Below, one piece after another: positions 18,035 to 26,679 of a stretch of DNA of 64,000 nt (positions are counted from its first letter, which is position 1; the number at the start of each line of letters is the position of its first letter). The translations under genes and the position numbers were made by a program. The stretch is taken from positions 48,503 through 112,502 of the forward strand of contig NZ_JAMBNZ010000011.1 of NCBI RefSeq assembly GCF_023715365.1. Direction: 5' to 3'. The notes below the pieces were generated by a model that saw only the letters and a program-made list of their open reading frames with translations, searched no databases and was not told the origin of the DNA. This DNA is from Georgenia satyanarayanai. Its GTDB lineage: Bacteria > Actinomycetota > Actinomycetes > Actinomycetales > Actinomycetaceae.

Positions 18035-18496
18035 TCAGGCGGCGGGGTCGGTGGGGGTCCCGCCGGCGGGCGGGGTGACGGGCGGCAGGGCACCGACCGT
18101 GGCGAGCAGGTTCATCGGGACGACGGCGTCGCCGACGACGGCGCCAGGAGGAGTGACGGAGAAGTCGACGGCGCTGACCACGCCGCTGTGGCGCACGCCG
18201 TCACCGTCGAGATAGCTGACCTCCTTGCCGACGAGCTCGGTGGCCGAGCTGCGCATCTGCAGGTGGAAGGCCTCCTGCGTGAGCGTGGTCAGCTCGGTGA
18301 GCTGCTCCATCGTCGACAGCTGGGTGGTCTGGGCCATGAGCTCGCTCGTCGAGAGCGGCTCGGAGGGGTCCTGGTAGCGCAGCGAGGTGACGAGCAGCTG
18401 GAGGAAGTCGTCCTTCTTCAAGCCGCTCGGCGGCGGCGCGGACGGGGGCGGGCTGACCGGGGGTGTGTGGCCCGCGGAGACGGGGTCGATGGGCAT
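18035..18496 (-). CDS. flgD: Hook scaffolding (capping) protein FlgD
   Basis: FlgD caps the growing hook. The 153-residue product has a Pro-rich N-terminus and the conserved FLQLLVTSLRYQDPSEPL and ELTTLTQ segments (about 30-80). A short C-terminal part contains a single GKEVSYLDGDG strand region. It is shorter than the roughly 230-residue enterobacterial protein because the C-terminal Ig/tudor-like domains are reduced. It lies between fliK (11 bases) and flgE. Confidence 0.92.
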   Translation of the reverse strand: MPIDPVSAGHTPPVSPPPSAPPPSGLKKDDFLQLLVTSLRYQDPSEPLSTSELMAQTTQLSTMEQLTELTTLTQEAFHLQMRSSATELVGKEVSYLDGDGVRHSGVVSAVDFSVTPPGAVVGDAVVPMNLLATVGALPPVTPPAGGTPTDPAA

Positions 18497-18507
18497 GGTC
18501 GTGCTCC

Positions 18508-19752
18508 TTAGGCGAGGAGGTCCAGGCCGCCGTGGCGGACGGGCGTGGTCGGGGCGGCCGCCGGGGCGGCCGTGGTGACGGGACGCGCGCCGTCCCGCGC
18601 CGGCGCGGGTCTCTCGGCGGGGCCGCGCTGGTGGTTCTCGGACCCGAGGTCGAGGTCGGCGCGCAGACCGGTGGCCGCCAGCTCACGGCGCAGGTCGTGC
18701 AGCGCCCCACGCAGCGCGTCCTTGGCGGCGTCGGTCATGCCCTGCAGCTCGATGCGCACGCCGTCGGCCCCGATGTGGGCCGAGACCCGGACGGGCCCGA
18801 GGTCCTCGGGGTCGACACGGACGTGGAGGACGTGGTGGCCCTCCGGCGCCGTGCGCAGGCGCGACAGGGCCGAGGCCAGCTGCGTGCCGAGCGGCTGCTG
18901 CGGCGGGGTGGCTGGCGTGGGGGCGGCGAGCTGCTCGGCGCGGGTGACGCCGTCGGTGCGCGCCGGCTGGTCGACGCGGACGGTGCCCTCGACGGCGAGC
19001 GTGGGCGCTTCGGGTGCCGTCCGTGGCTGCTCGACTGCCACGGGCGGCGTGACGACGGGCGGCGCGCCGACGGTCGGCACGGCCGGCGCTGCGGGGCTGG
19101 CCGCCGTCGGGACGGACTCGGCGGGCGCGGCGACGACGGCGGGAGGGCCGGGGGTCACCGGCGCCGCGCCCGCAGAGGGCTCGGGCTCCGTCACGATGGC
19201 GACGGCGGGGAGGCGCGCGGCGCCGGAGACGGCAGGAGTGGCGCCGTCCGCCGGGCGCGGAGGGACGGGGGCGGGCTCGGGGGGCTCGGCGGGCTCGGCG
19301 GGCTCGTCGGGTCCGGCAGGCCGACCGGCAGGCACCTGGGCGGTGAGGGGCGCGGCCGCGGTGGCCGGGTCCGCCGAGCCGGCGGGAGCGGCGGGAGCCG
19401 TCGTGACGGCCGGCACGGGAACCGGCACGGTGGTGGGTACGGGACCAGCGGCCGCGCCATCGGCGCCGTCCCCCTGCGCCGTGCCGACGGTCCAGCCGGG
19501 GACGGCGGGGAGCTCGAGCACCGGGAGCGGGGTGCCGGTCGCGCTTCCGTCGCCCTCACCGCTCTCGGTTCCCTCCCCCGCGACCGCTGTGGCGGTCTCC
19601 GTGGCGGGCGTCTGGGTGCTCGCGGCGTCCTCGGGCTGGGTGGCGGCCGCCAGGCTGGCGGCGAAGGCGTCACCGCTGCCGCTGCGGGCGGCCGTGGGCC
19701 GGCCGGGAGCCGTCGGCGCCGGGGCGGGCGCGGTGGGGATGGTGATGCTCAT
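18508..19752 (-). CDS. fliK: Hook-length control protein FliK
   Basis: FliK measures hook length and triggers the FlhB specificity switch. The 414-residue product is mostly low-complexity Ala/Pro/Thr/Val (about 1-310), as expected for a molecular ruler. It is followed by a C-terminal Flg_hook domain with VRVDPEDLGPVRVSAHI and DLRRELAATGLRADLDLG. The ATG at 19752 overlaps the stop of the NlpC/P60 gene. Because the low-complexity part diverges fast, only the C-terminal domain and synteny identify it. Confidence 0.9.
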   Translation of the reverse strand: MSITIPTAPAPAPTAPGRPTAARSGSGDAFAASLAAATQPEDAASTQTPATETATAVAGEGTESGEGDGSATGTPLPVLELPAVPGWTVGTAQGDGADGAAAGPVPTTVPVPVPAVTTAPAAPAGSADPATAAAPLTAQVPAGRPAGPDEPAEPAEPPEPAPVPPRPADGATPAVSGAARLPAVAIVTEPEPSAGAAPVTPGPPAVVAAPAESVPTAASPAAPAVPTVGAPPVVTPPVAVEQPRTAPEAPTLAVEGTVRVDQPARTDGVTRAEQLAAPTPATPPQQPLGTQLASALSRLRTAPEGHHVLHVRVDPEDLGPVRVSAHIGADGVRIELQGMTDAAKDALRGALHDLRRELAATGLRADLDLGSENHQRGPAERPAPARDGARPVTTAAPAAAPTTPVRHGGLDLLA

Positions 19753-20369
19753 CAGGCCCCCGTCGGCAGGACGCGGCGGATCGTCGTGGGCGGCGTCGTC
19801 ATCTCGGCGAGCTTGACCTTCTCCCCCGGGTAGGGGGCGTGGATCCACTTGTTGCCACCGGCGTAGATGCCGATGTGGCCGCCGCCGCGGGTGACGACGA
19901 GGTCGCCGGGCCGGGCCTGGTCGATCGAGGGCACCTCGGTGCCGATCTTCATCTGGTCGCGGGCCACGCGCGGGACGTCCACGCCGAGGTCCTTCATCGC
20001 GAGCTGGACGAGCCCGGAGCAGTCCAGGCCGCCCTCGGAGAGGCTCTCCCCGCCCCAGACGTATGGGACGCCGAGGTACTTCTTGGCGGACTCCACGAGG
20101 GCGTCGCCGGTCCCGGGTGCGGCCGGCGTGGCGGCGCCGGTCGCGGCGGCGGGGGTGGCCGCCGTCGTCGTCCCACCGGCGAGGGCGGAGGCGACGGAGG
20201 AGGCGACCGAGGACGTCCCGGTGGCGGCCTCGCTGGTGAGCGCGGCGGCGAGCGCGCCGCCGAAGTCGGACGCTGGCTGCGCGGTGGCGGTCGTGGTGAC
20301 GGGCTGGCTGACGGCGCTGATGGCACCCTGCAGCTCGACCATGCGGGCCTGGACGGCGGCGATGCTCAT
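19752..20369 (-). CDS. NlpC/P60 (C40) peptidoglycan hydrolase of the flagellar operon
   Basis: This is a 205-residue cysteine peptidase that probably cuts peptidoglycan stem peptides to let the rod through the wall. The C-terminal NlpC/P60 domain has the catalytic Cys in DCSGL (about 117), the His in GGGHIGIYAG (about 165) and a third polar residue, His in WIHAPYPG (about 177). The N-terminal 85 residues are Ala/Thr-rich with no signal peptide. Export could therefore be through the flagellar system, as for FlgJ; that is inference. It sits between fliJ and fliK, both junctions overlapping. No FlgJ is present in the window. Confidence 0.88.
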   Translation of the reverse strand: MSIAAVQARMVELQGAISAVSQPVTTTATAQPASDFGGALAAALTSEAATGTSSVASSVASALAGGTTTAATPAAATGAATPAAPGTGDALVESAKKYLGVPYVWGGESLSEGGLDCSGLVQLAMKDLGVDVPRVARDQMKIGTEVPSIDQARPGDLVVTRGGGHIGIYAGGNKWIHAPYPGEKVKLAEMTTPPTTIRRVLPTGA

Positions 20370-20794
20370 CGCGCGGCCTCCCGTAAGCGGACGCGCTGGG
20401 AGGCGACCTCGTCGAGCGTGAGCTGCTCGGCGTGGTTCTCCTCGTCGAGCTCGGCGAGGCGGTGGCGCTCGGCGAGCTTGCCGATGGTCGTGCTGCGGCG
20501 GCGGGCTGCCGACCACTCCCCCTGCGCGGCCTGCTCGTCGGCCTGCGCGAGCTCGGCCACGGTGGCGGCCTCGACGGCCGACGCGCTGGCCGCGGCGCGG
20601 GCGGCGACGGCGGCCTGCCAGCTGAGCACGTCCACCTGGGTGGGCAGGCTCGCGCTGTCGAGGGCCGCCAGGGCCTGCACGGTGCGGGAGTCGGCGGTGC
20701 GCCGGAACTCGCGGCGCTGCACGAGGGCGGCTGTCGCGCGGTCCTCCTCCATCTGGCGCAGCCGCGCCACGCTCTGCAGCCGGAACGGCTTCAT
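20366..20794 (-). CDS. fliJ: Flagellar export protein FliJ
   Basis: FliJ is a helical coiled-coil protein that links the FliI ATPase to FlhA, like the gamma subunit of F-ATPase. The 142-residue product starts MKPFRLQSVARLRQMEEDRA, typical of the family, and is almost entirely Ala-, Glu- and Arg-rich helix without membrane segments. It follows fliI with a 4-base overlap and overlaps the hydrolase gene by 4 bases. Identification rests on the N-terminus, the helical composition and position. Confidence 0.88.
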   Translation of the reverse strand: MKPFRLQSVARLRQMEEDRATAALVQRREFRRTADSRTVQALAALDSASLPTQVDVLSWQAAVAARAAASASAVEAATVAELAQADEQAAQGEWSAARRRSTTIGKLAERHRLAELDEENHAEQLTLDEVASQRVRLREAAR

Positions 20795-22134
20795 GACATC
20801 ACTCCCATTCCCGCGACGAGCGCGCTCAGGTGGGCCCAGGACTGCTCCGCGTCGACCGTGTCGGCGACGTCCTGGCGGAGGAAGGCGTCGATCGCGTCGG
20901 CGTGTGCGACGGCCGCGTCGACCCTGGGGTTGGAGCCGGCGACGTAGGCACCGACGTCGATGAGGTCCTGCGCCTGGCGGCGGGCCGCCAGGACGGAGCG
21001 CAGGGTGGTGGCCGCGGCCCGCTGCTCCGCCGTCGTCACCCGGGAGGCGACGCGCGAGATGGAGGCGATCGCGTCCACGCTGGGGAAGTGGCCGGTGACG
21101 GCGAGCTTGCGGTCCAGGACGACGTGGCCGTCGAGGATGGACCGGGCGGCGTCGGCAATCGGCTCGTTGTGGTCGTCGCCGTCGACGAGGACGGTGTAGA
21201 TACCCGTGACGGAGCCGGTCGAGCCGGTCCCCGCCCGCTCGAGGAGCTGGGCGAGCATCGAGAACGTCGACGGCGGGTAGCCGCGCGTGGCGGGCGGCTC
21301 GCCGACCGAGAGACCGATCTCGCGCTGCGCCATCGCCGCGCGGGTGAGGGAGTCCATCATGAGGACGACGTCGGTGCCCTGGTCGCGGAAGTACTCCGCC
21401 ACGCGGGTGGCGGTGAACGCCGCCCGCAGGCGGACGACCGGGGGCTCGTCGGACGTCGCGACGACGACGACGGAGCGGGCCAGGCCCTCGGGGCCGAGGT
21501 CGTCCTCGAGGAACTCGCGCACCTCGCGGCCACGCTCGCCGACCAGGCCGATGACGTTGACGGTCGCGTCGGTGCCGCGAGCGATCATCGACAGGAGCGA
21601 GGACTTGCCCACGCCGGAGCCCGCGAACAGGCCCAGCCGCTGACCGCGGCCGGCGGTGACGAGCGTGTCGAGGACACGCACGCCGAGGGACAGCGGCTGG
21701 TCCACGCGGGCGCGCTCCAGGGCGGAGGGCGCCTGCGCGGTGACGGGCACGGATTCCTCGACGCGCAGCGGGCCCTTGCCGTCGATGGGCCGGCCGAGGC
21801 CGTCGAGCACGCGCCCGAGCAGCCCCTGGCCGACGCCGATGGTGAGCGGGTGGCCGGTGGAGCGGGCGGGAGCGCCGATGCGCAGCCCGTCGACCGGTCC
21901 GAGTGGCATGCAGCGGCTGGAGTCGCGGCCCAGGCCGACGACCTCCGCGCCCACGGTCCAGCCACCGGCGTCGATGTCGACGAGGTCGCCGACGGCGAGG
22001 GGCAGGCCGGTCACCTCGACGGTGAGCCCGACGACGGAGCGGACCACGCCCACCCGCTGGGGCCGGGCAACGGTGAGGGCGCGCTGCCAGCGGCCGGCGG
22101 GCCGGGCGGTGGGCGCCGCGAGCTGGACGGTCAC
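20791..22134 (-). CDS. fliI: Flagellum-specific ATPase FliI
   Basis: FliI is the export ATPase, homologous to F1-beta. The 447-residue product has Walker A GLFAGSGVGKSSLL (about 165), a Walker B region VLMMDSLTRAAMA, and the ATPase signature segment RGYPPSTFSMLAQLLERAG. The N-terminal beta barrel and C-terminal helical domain are complete. It overlaps fliH and fliJ by 4 bases each. Confidence 0.97.
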   Translation of the reverse strand: MTVQLAAPTARPAGRWQRALTVARPQRVGVVRSVVGLTVEVTGLPLAVGDLVDIDAGGWTVGAEVVGLGRDSSRCMPLGPVDGLRIGAPARSTGHPLTIGVGQGLLGRVLDGLGRPIDGKGPLRVEESVPVTAQAPSALERARVDQPLSLGVRVLDTLVTAGRGQRLGLFAGSGVGKSSLLSMIARGTDATVNVIGLVGERGREVREFLEDDLGPEGLARSVVVVATSDEPPVVRLRAAFTATRVAEYFRDQGTDVVLMMDSLTRAAMAQREIGLSVGEPPATRGYPPSTFSMLAQLLERAGTGSTGSVTGIYTVLVDGDDHNEPIADAARSILDGHVVLDRKLAVTGHFPSVDAIASISRVASRVTTAEQRAAATTLRSVLAARRQAQDLIDVGAYVAGSNPRVDAAVAHADAIDAFLRQDVADTVDAEQSWAHLSALVAGMGVMS

Positions 22135-22757
22135 TCCGTGACCCCCAAGGCGTCGCGGACCCGGGAGAGGGCGGCGTCGACGCGTGCGTCGAGGTAGCCC
22201 TCCTCGAGCTCGCTCAGCGCGTCCCCTCGTCCGAGGGTCGGGTCCGGGACGAGCTCGACGCCGTCGGGGAGGTGGAGCTCGATCGGGAGAGCACCGAGGG
22301 TCGCCGCGAGGTGGGCGAGGTCCTCCGGGTTGAGGCGGACGCGGACCAGGCCCTCGTCGCGCACGGACAGCGCACGCCGCAGGGCGGACCGTGCCGATGC
22401 GTCACCGTCCCGCAGCTCCGAGCCCAGCACGGTCTCGGCGAGGTCGACGGCCGCGCGGGTCAGCGCGTCCTGCGCCTCGGTGAGGACGGGGGCGGAGCGG
22501 CGGCGGGCGGCCTCGGCGGCCTGGGCCAGCACACCGAGCGCCTCCTGGGCCGCGGTCGCGGCCTGCTGGGCGCGGACGGCCAGCTCCTCGGCGCCCCGAC
22601 GGCGCTGCTCCTCGGCATCCTGGGCGGCGGCCCGGGCACCGGCCGACCAGCCGGCGGTGTACCCGCTGGAGTAGCCGGCCGCCACGGACGCCGCCTCGGG
22701 GCGAGAGGCATGGAGCGGGGTGAACACGGGACCCGTGTGGGTGACCTCAAGAGACAT
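22131..22757 (-). CDS. fliH: Flagellar assembly protein FliH
   Basis: FliH is the peripheral stalk-like regulator of FliI. The 208-residue product has GYSSGYTAGWSAGARAAAQD (the Gly-rich repeat seen in FliH), a long Ala/Glu/Arg helix, and a C-terminal domain with VRVRLNPEDLAHL. The ATG at 22757 overlaps the last 11 bases of fliG; the frame continues far upstream antiparallel to no gene but in the wrong frame for fliG, so the longer reading is rejected. The stop overlaps fliI. Confidence 0.9.
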   Translation of the reverse strand: MSLEVTHTGPVFTPLHASRPEAASVAAGYSSGYTAGWSAGARAAAQDAEEQRRRGAEELAVRAQQAATAAQEALGVLAQAAEAARRRSAPVLTEAQDALTRAAVDLAETVLGSELRDGDASARSALRRALSVRDEGLVRVRLNPEDLAHLAATLGALPIELHLPDGVELVPDPTLGRGDALSELEEGYLDARVDAALSRVRDALGVTE

Positions 22758-23754
22758 ACTCGTCCTCCCCGTCCCGGCGCACGACGATCTGGCCGGACTC
22801 CTCCAGCGTGCGGATGACCTTGACGATGGCGCCTCGGGCGTCGTGGACCTCCGAGAGGCGAACGGCACCGGCGATCTCCATCTCGTCCACGAGGTCGAGG
22901 CGGGCACGCTCGGACAGGTTGCGCTTGATCTTCTCGGTGAGCTCCGCGGACGTGCCCTTGAGCGCGAGCGCGAGACCGCTCGTGTCGGTCTGGCGCAGGA
23001 CGAGCTGGACGGCGCGGTCGTCGAGGTGGATGACGTCCTCGAAGGTGAACATGAGGCTGCGGACCTGCTCGGCGAGGGCCTCGTCGCGCTGGCCGAGCTC
23101 CTCGAGGATCTGCTTCTCGGTGCTCGGGTCGGCGCGGTTGAGGATCTCGACGAGGGGCTGGATGCCGCCCACCGCCGTCGTCGCCTCACCGGCGGTGAGG
23201 ACGTGGCCGGCGCGTCGCTGAAGGCTCTCGGCGATGGTCGACACGGCCTCCGGGCTGGCCTGCTCCATGGTGCCAATGCGCATGGCGACGTCCGCACGCT
23301 CCGTGGGCGGCAGTCCGGCCATGATGGCCGAGGCGCGCTCAGGACGCAGGTGGGCGAGGACCACGGCCATCGTCTGGGGGTGCTCCCCGTTGATGAGCGA
23401 CAGGACCTGACGGGCCTCGGCCTGCTGGAGGAAGTCGAAGGGCTGGCCGGCGAGCAGCGTGGTGAGCCGCCCCATGACGAGGCCGGCGCGCTCGACGCCG
23501 AGGGAGTCCTCGAGGAGCCGCTGGGCGTACTCGAGGCCACCGTGGCCGGCGACGGGAGCTCCGCCGTTGGCCTGGTCGTAGAACTCGACGAGGACCTGGT
23601 CGGCGATGGCGGTCGGCACCGTCTCCATGCGGGCGATCTCGGCGGAGATCTCCTCGACCTCCTGCTCGTCGAGGAGCGCGAGCACCTTGGTGGCGCGCTC
23701 GTGGCCGAGCTGGAGGAGCACGACGGCGGCCTTCTGCGGGCTGGTGAGGTTCAC
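22747..23754 (-). CDS. fliG: Flagellar motor switch protein FliG
   Basis: FliG is the C-ring subunit that contacts MotA. The 335-residue product has the N-terminal FliF-binding domain (KAAVVLLQLGHERATKVLAL), the middle domain with EHPQTMAVVLAHLRPERA, and the C-terminal torque domain with charged residues (FTFEDVIHLDDRAVQLVLRQ). I chose the GTG at 23754, which overlaps the fliF stop as GTGA and gives the usual NLTSPQKAAVVLL start. An ATG six codons upstream lies inside fliF. Confidence 0.95.
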   Translation of the reverse strand: MNLTSPQKAAVVLLQLGHERATKVLALLDEQEVEEISAEIARMETVPTAIADQVLVEFYDQANGGAPVAGHGGLEYAQRLLEDSLGVERAGLVMGRLTTLLAGQPFDFLQQAEARQVLSLINGEHPQTMAVVLAHLRPERASAIMAGLPPTERADVAMRIGTMEQASPEAVSTIAESLQRRAGHVLTAGEATTAVGGIQPLVEILNRADPSTEKQILEELGQRDEALAEQVRSLMFTFEDVIHLDDRAVQLVLRQTDTSGLALALKGTSAELTEKIKRNLSERARLDLVDEMEIAGAVRLSEVHDARGAIVKVIRTLEESGQIVVRRDGEDEYVS

Positions 23755-25310
23755 TGCTTGACCGCCATCCACTGGCGCAGGCGGTCGGCGACCGCGCTCG
23801 GGTCCTCGTCGGCCATCGCGACGACACCCAGGCGGGCGGCCTCGGTCGCGTCCGGCTCGATGACGCGCATCTCCGGGGCGGGCTCGAGGATGCTCGTGTC
23901 CGGCTCGAAGGGCTCGGGTGCAGGCAGCTGGCTGACCTCGAGCTCGCCGAGGTCGATGTCCTCCCGGTTCCGGCCGCGGCGGGCGCGGCGCAGGATGGCG
24001 AGGAGGACGACGAGGAGGACGACGGCGATGAGCCCGCCCCGGATGAGGGCGTCGCGCTGGGCGGCCGCGGCAGCAGCCGCCTCGACGTCCGCCTGGGCGT
24101 CGAGCGCCTGCTGGGCGGCGTCCGCCGTCGAGGTGTCGAAGGCCATCTGCGCGACGGCGACCTGGTCACCACGCTCCGCGTCGATGCCCGCGGCCACCGC
24201 GACGATGTCCTCGAGCTCCTCCACGGTGATCCCGGCGGCGGCGACCGAGTCGACGACGACGGACACCGACTGGCGCGTGACCCCGCCGGGGGTGACGGTG
24301 GTGAGCTCGGTGACCTTGTTGACGGCGTTGTTGGTCGTCGCGTCCTCGCGGGTGTAGTTACCGGCACCGTCGCCGTTCGGCACCGCGATGTTGTCCGGGC
24401 CGAGCACACCGCCGACGGCCTGGCCGCCGCCCTGGTACTCCTCGGTGCTGCGGGTCTCGCTGAGCGGCGGGGTGCCCTCCGCCGGGCTGAAGGTCTCGCT
24501 CGTGCGCTGGGTCGCGTCGCGACCGAGCTCGGCGTTGACCGACACGACGGCGTTGCCGGCGCCGACCACCCGGTTGAGCATGGTCTGCACCTGCCCGGCG
24601 ACGCGTTCCTCGTACTCGGTGGCGCCGTCGGGACCGCCGCCGCCCGGGGAGGTGGTGAGCACGGCGCCCTCGGAGTCGACGACCGACACGTTGAGCGGGT
24701 CCATGCCCGCGACTGCGGAGGAGACGAGGTTGACGATCGCCTGCACGGAGCCGGAGTCGATCGTCTTGCCCGTCTCCGCCTGGACGAAGACGGAGGCGGT
24801 CGGCTCGGGCGCCGTGTCGGTGAAGACGCTCTCCTCGGGCAGGGCCAGGTGGACCGTCGCGGAGGACACGCCGTCGAGCGCGCGCACCGTCTTGGCGAGC
24901 TCGCCCTCGATGGCGCGCTGGTAGCTCACCTGCTGCTGGAAGTCCGAGCTCGTCATGCCCATGTCGTCGAGGAGGCTGTAGCCGCCCTCCTCGGTCGGCA
25001 GACCTTCGGCAGCGAGCGCGATGCGCTGGTCGTAGACCGTCTCGGCGGGCACGAGGACCGTGGCGCCGCCGTCGGTGAGCTCGTAGGTGATGCCGGCGGC
25101 CGTGAGCTGGTCGACGACGGCGGAGGCGTCCTCGCCGGACAGACCGCTGAACAGCGGGCTCATCGTCGGCCGGTTGGCCCACGACGTCGCGACGACGATG
25201 CCGAGGACGAGGGCGGCGATGCCGATGAGGGCGAGCGTCTTCTGGGGGAGGCTGAACTCCGCCACCCGCTCCTTCAGGCGTGTGAACGCGCTGGTGACGG
25301 ACGCGGGCAT
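23751..25310 (-). CDS. fliF: Flagellar MS-ring protein FliF
   Basis: FliF forms the MS ring, the membrane base of the flagellum. The 519-residue product has two membrane helices (about 25-46 and 418-438), with the PrgK/YscJ-like RBM domains between (YQRAIEGELAKTVRALDGV, and ATVHLALPEESVF). A C-terminal cytoplasmic tail binds FliG. Length is close to the family norm. It overlaps fliE upstream by one base and fliG downstream by 4. Confidence 0.96.
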   Translation of the reverse strand: MPASVTSAFTRLKERVAEFSLPQKTLALIGIAALVLGIVVATSWANRPTMSPLFSGLSGEDASAVVDQLTAAGITYELTDGGATVLVPAETVYDQRIALAAEGLPTEEGGYSLLDDMGMTSSDFQQQVSYQRAIEGELAKTVRALDGVSSATVHLALPEESVFTDTAPEPTASVFVQAETGKTIDSGSVQAIVNLVSSAVAGMDPLNVSVVDSEGAVLTTSPGGGGPDGATEYEERVAGQVQTMLNRVVGAGNAVVSVNAELGRDATQRTSETFSPAEGTPPLSETRSTEEYQGGGQAVGGVLGPDNIAVPNGDGAGNYTREDATTNNAVNKVTELTTVTPGGVTRQSVSVVVDSVAAAGITVEELEDIVAVAAGIDAERGDQVAVAQMAFDTSTADAAQQALDAQADVEAAAAAAAQRDALIRGGLIAVVLLVVLLAILRRARRGRNREDIDLGELEVSQLPAPEPFEPDTSILEPAPEMRVIEPDATEAARLGVVAMADEDPSAVADRLRQWMAVKQ

Positions 25311-25615
25311 CAGGCCTGCATCCGCATGATCTCGTTGAACGCGTCAACCGCCTTGTTGCGCAGCGCGACGGTGAGCTCGAGCGCGACGGCGGCCTCAGTG
25401 GCCGCGATCGTGTAGTCGTGGACGTCCTCGAGGTCACCGGTGACGGCCTTGAGGGCGAGGTCGGAGGAGACCTCCTGCTTCTGGCTGACGCCGTCGATGG
25501 CGGAGGCAAGCACGGAGCCGAAGGCGCTGCCGTCGCTCGCGGCCGGGTCGACGGCCTCGAGGCCGTCGAGGTAGCCGGTGGGCGAGACGGCGGAGATCGC
25601 GTCGATCGCGGGCAT
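25310..25615 (-). CDS. fliE: Flagellar hook-basal body protein FliE
   Basis: FliE is the small adapter between MS ring and rod and is needed early for export. The 101-residue product ends with the conserved TIAATEAAVALELTVALRNK and AFNEIMRMQA, the FliE signature. The ATG at 25615 shares a base with the flgC stop (TGATG). Length is typical. Confidence 0.94.
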   Translation of the reverse strand: MPAIDAISAVSPTGYLDGLEAVDPAASDGSAFGSVLASAIDGVSQKQEVSSDLALKAVTGDLEDVHDYTIAATEAAVALELTVALRNKAVDAFNEIMRMQA

Positions 25616-26013
25616 CAGTTTCTCCCGATCTGGAGGGCGGACTGGTAGCTCTCCCGGGCTCGGTCCACGACCGCTGCGCTGGCCTGGTAGCCGCGCTGGG
25701 CCATGATGAGCTGGGTCATCTGGCTGGACATGTCGACGTCGGGGTAGCGCACGTACCCCTCCTCGTCGGCGAGCGGGTGGTTGGGCTCGTGGACCAGGCG
25801 GCCCTCGGCGCTGCCGAGCTCGATACCGGCCACCTGGGCGCCGGCGGGCTCGCCGTAGCTCATCGCGGTGGCGACGACGTAGCGGGCCTGGAAGGCGGCG
25901 CCGTCCGTCGAGCTGGCGTTGTTGACGTTGGCGAGGTTGTCGCTGACGGCGTCCAACCACTTGCGGTGGACGGTCATGCCGGTGGAGGCGATGCCGATCG
26001 CGTCAAAGGTCAT
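25615..26013 (-). CDS. flgC: Flagellar basal-body rod protein FlgC
   Basis: FlgC is a proximal rod protein. The 132-residue product begins MTFDAIGIASTGMTVHRKWL, has the rod motif VSDNLANVNNASST, and ends with MSSQMTQLIMAQRGYQASAA followed by a helix. Its ATG shares a base with the flgB stop (TGATG) and its stop with the fliE start. Confidence 0.95.
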   Translation of the reverse strand: MTFDAIGIASTGMTVHRKWLDAVSDNLANVNNASSTDGAAFQARYVVATAMSYGEPAGAQVAGIELGSAEGRLVHEPNHPLADEEGYVRYPDVDMSSQMTQLIMAQRGYQASAAVVDRARESYQSALQIGRN

Positions 26014-26357
26014 CAGGCGCTCCTGATCGCGGTACGGATGGCGGTGAAGCTGCCGTCGATGGAGCGGGTCGCCACCTGGTAGCGCAGGTTCGCGTCGATG
26101 TTCGACAGCGTCTCGGTGTCGAGGTTGACGTTGTTGCCGTTCTCGCGCGTCGGCTCGAGCGAGCGCTCGACGCTCGCCTCGACGCCGGCGTCGCGTCCGG
26201 TGCGGACCGCGTTGGCGAGGGCGTCCTCGAACTGCACCCGCCCGGCGAGGAAGCCGGGGGTGTTGACGTTGGCGATGTTGTCGGCGATGACTCGCTGGCG
26301 CAGCGAGAGCGCGTCGAGGGCGCTCTTCATCGCCACGGAGGTCACTGAATCGAACAC
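26013..26357 (-). CDS. flgB: Flagellar basal-body rod protein FlgB
   Basis: FlgB is the proximal rod protein and first gene of the long basal-body operon. The 114-residue product has LRQRVIADNIANVNTPGFL, the family signature, and a C-terminal helix. The start is GTG with GGGG about 10 bases upstream. A FliA-type promoter lies 83 bases upstream. From here to csrA nearly all genes overlap or touch. Confidence 0.94.
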   Translation of the reverse strand: MFDSVTSVAMKSALDALSLRQRVIADNIANVNTPGFLAGRVQFEDALANAVRTGRDAGVEASVERSLEPTRENGNNVNLDTETLSNIDANLRYQVATRSIDGSFTAIRTAIRSA

Positions 26358-26439
26358 GTGGGTCTAACCCCTTAGTGAAACTGCGGTACGTGCGGCCGAT
26401 CCATGGCCTGGTGGCGAGCTGTCCGTGCTCACCCATCCC

Positions 26440-26467
26440 TGATCGGCAGCCGTCGGGGACGTGTGAG
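26440..26467 (-). promoter_or_regulatory. FliA-type promoter of the flgB operon
   Basis: On the minus strand CTCA (26467-26464), 16 bases, then GCCGATCA (26447-26440). A perfect 8-bp inverted repeat ATGGGGAG/CTCCCCAT (26474-26491) sits just upstream of the -35 box and may be an operator. The 322-base gap 26358-26679 otherwise holds the terminator at 26615 and no convincing gene. Confidence 0.65.
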
Positions 26468-26614
26468 GGGTTGATGGGGAGTTCTCCCCATTGAGCAGTG
26501 GAGTGCTCTCTGGCTGACTGGGAGCACCCCCGGACGCCGATGGCCGGTGCCTCCCGCTGCCCCCGGGATCCGACTGTCGGCATCCCTGTCGTGACCGCAC
26601 GCGGACATGCCACA

Positions 26615-26665
26615 ACACCGTGTGCCTTTCGGGTCCCCTGTGAGGACCCGGAAGACACACGGTGT
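26615..26665 (-). terminator. Terminator of the flagellin-fliD-fliS unit
   Basis: A 22-bp stem with two imperfect pairs (26615-26636 with 26644-26665) and a 7-base loop lies 15 bases after the last gene of the unit and well upstream of the flgB promoter. It separates the filament genes from the basal-body operon. Confidence 0.8.
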
Positions 26666-26679
26666 TCGTCGGACGCTGG

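Noticed and set aside
22758..23540. A 469-codon frame that would fuse a long N-terminus to FliH
   Set aside because: The extra part lies on fliG in another frame and is Ser/Arg/Pro-rich. FliH starts at 22757.
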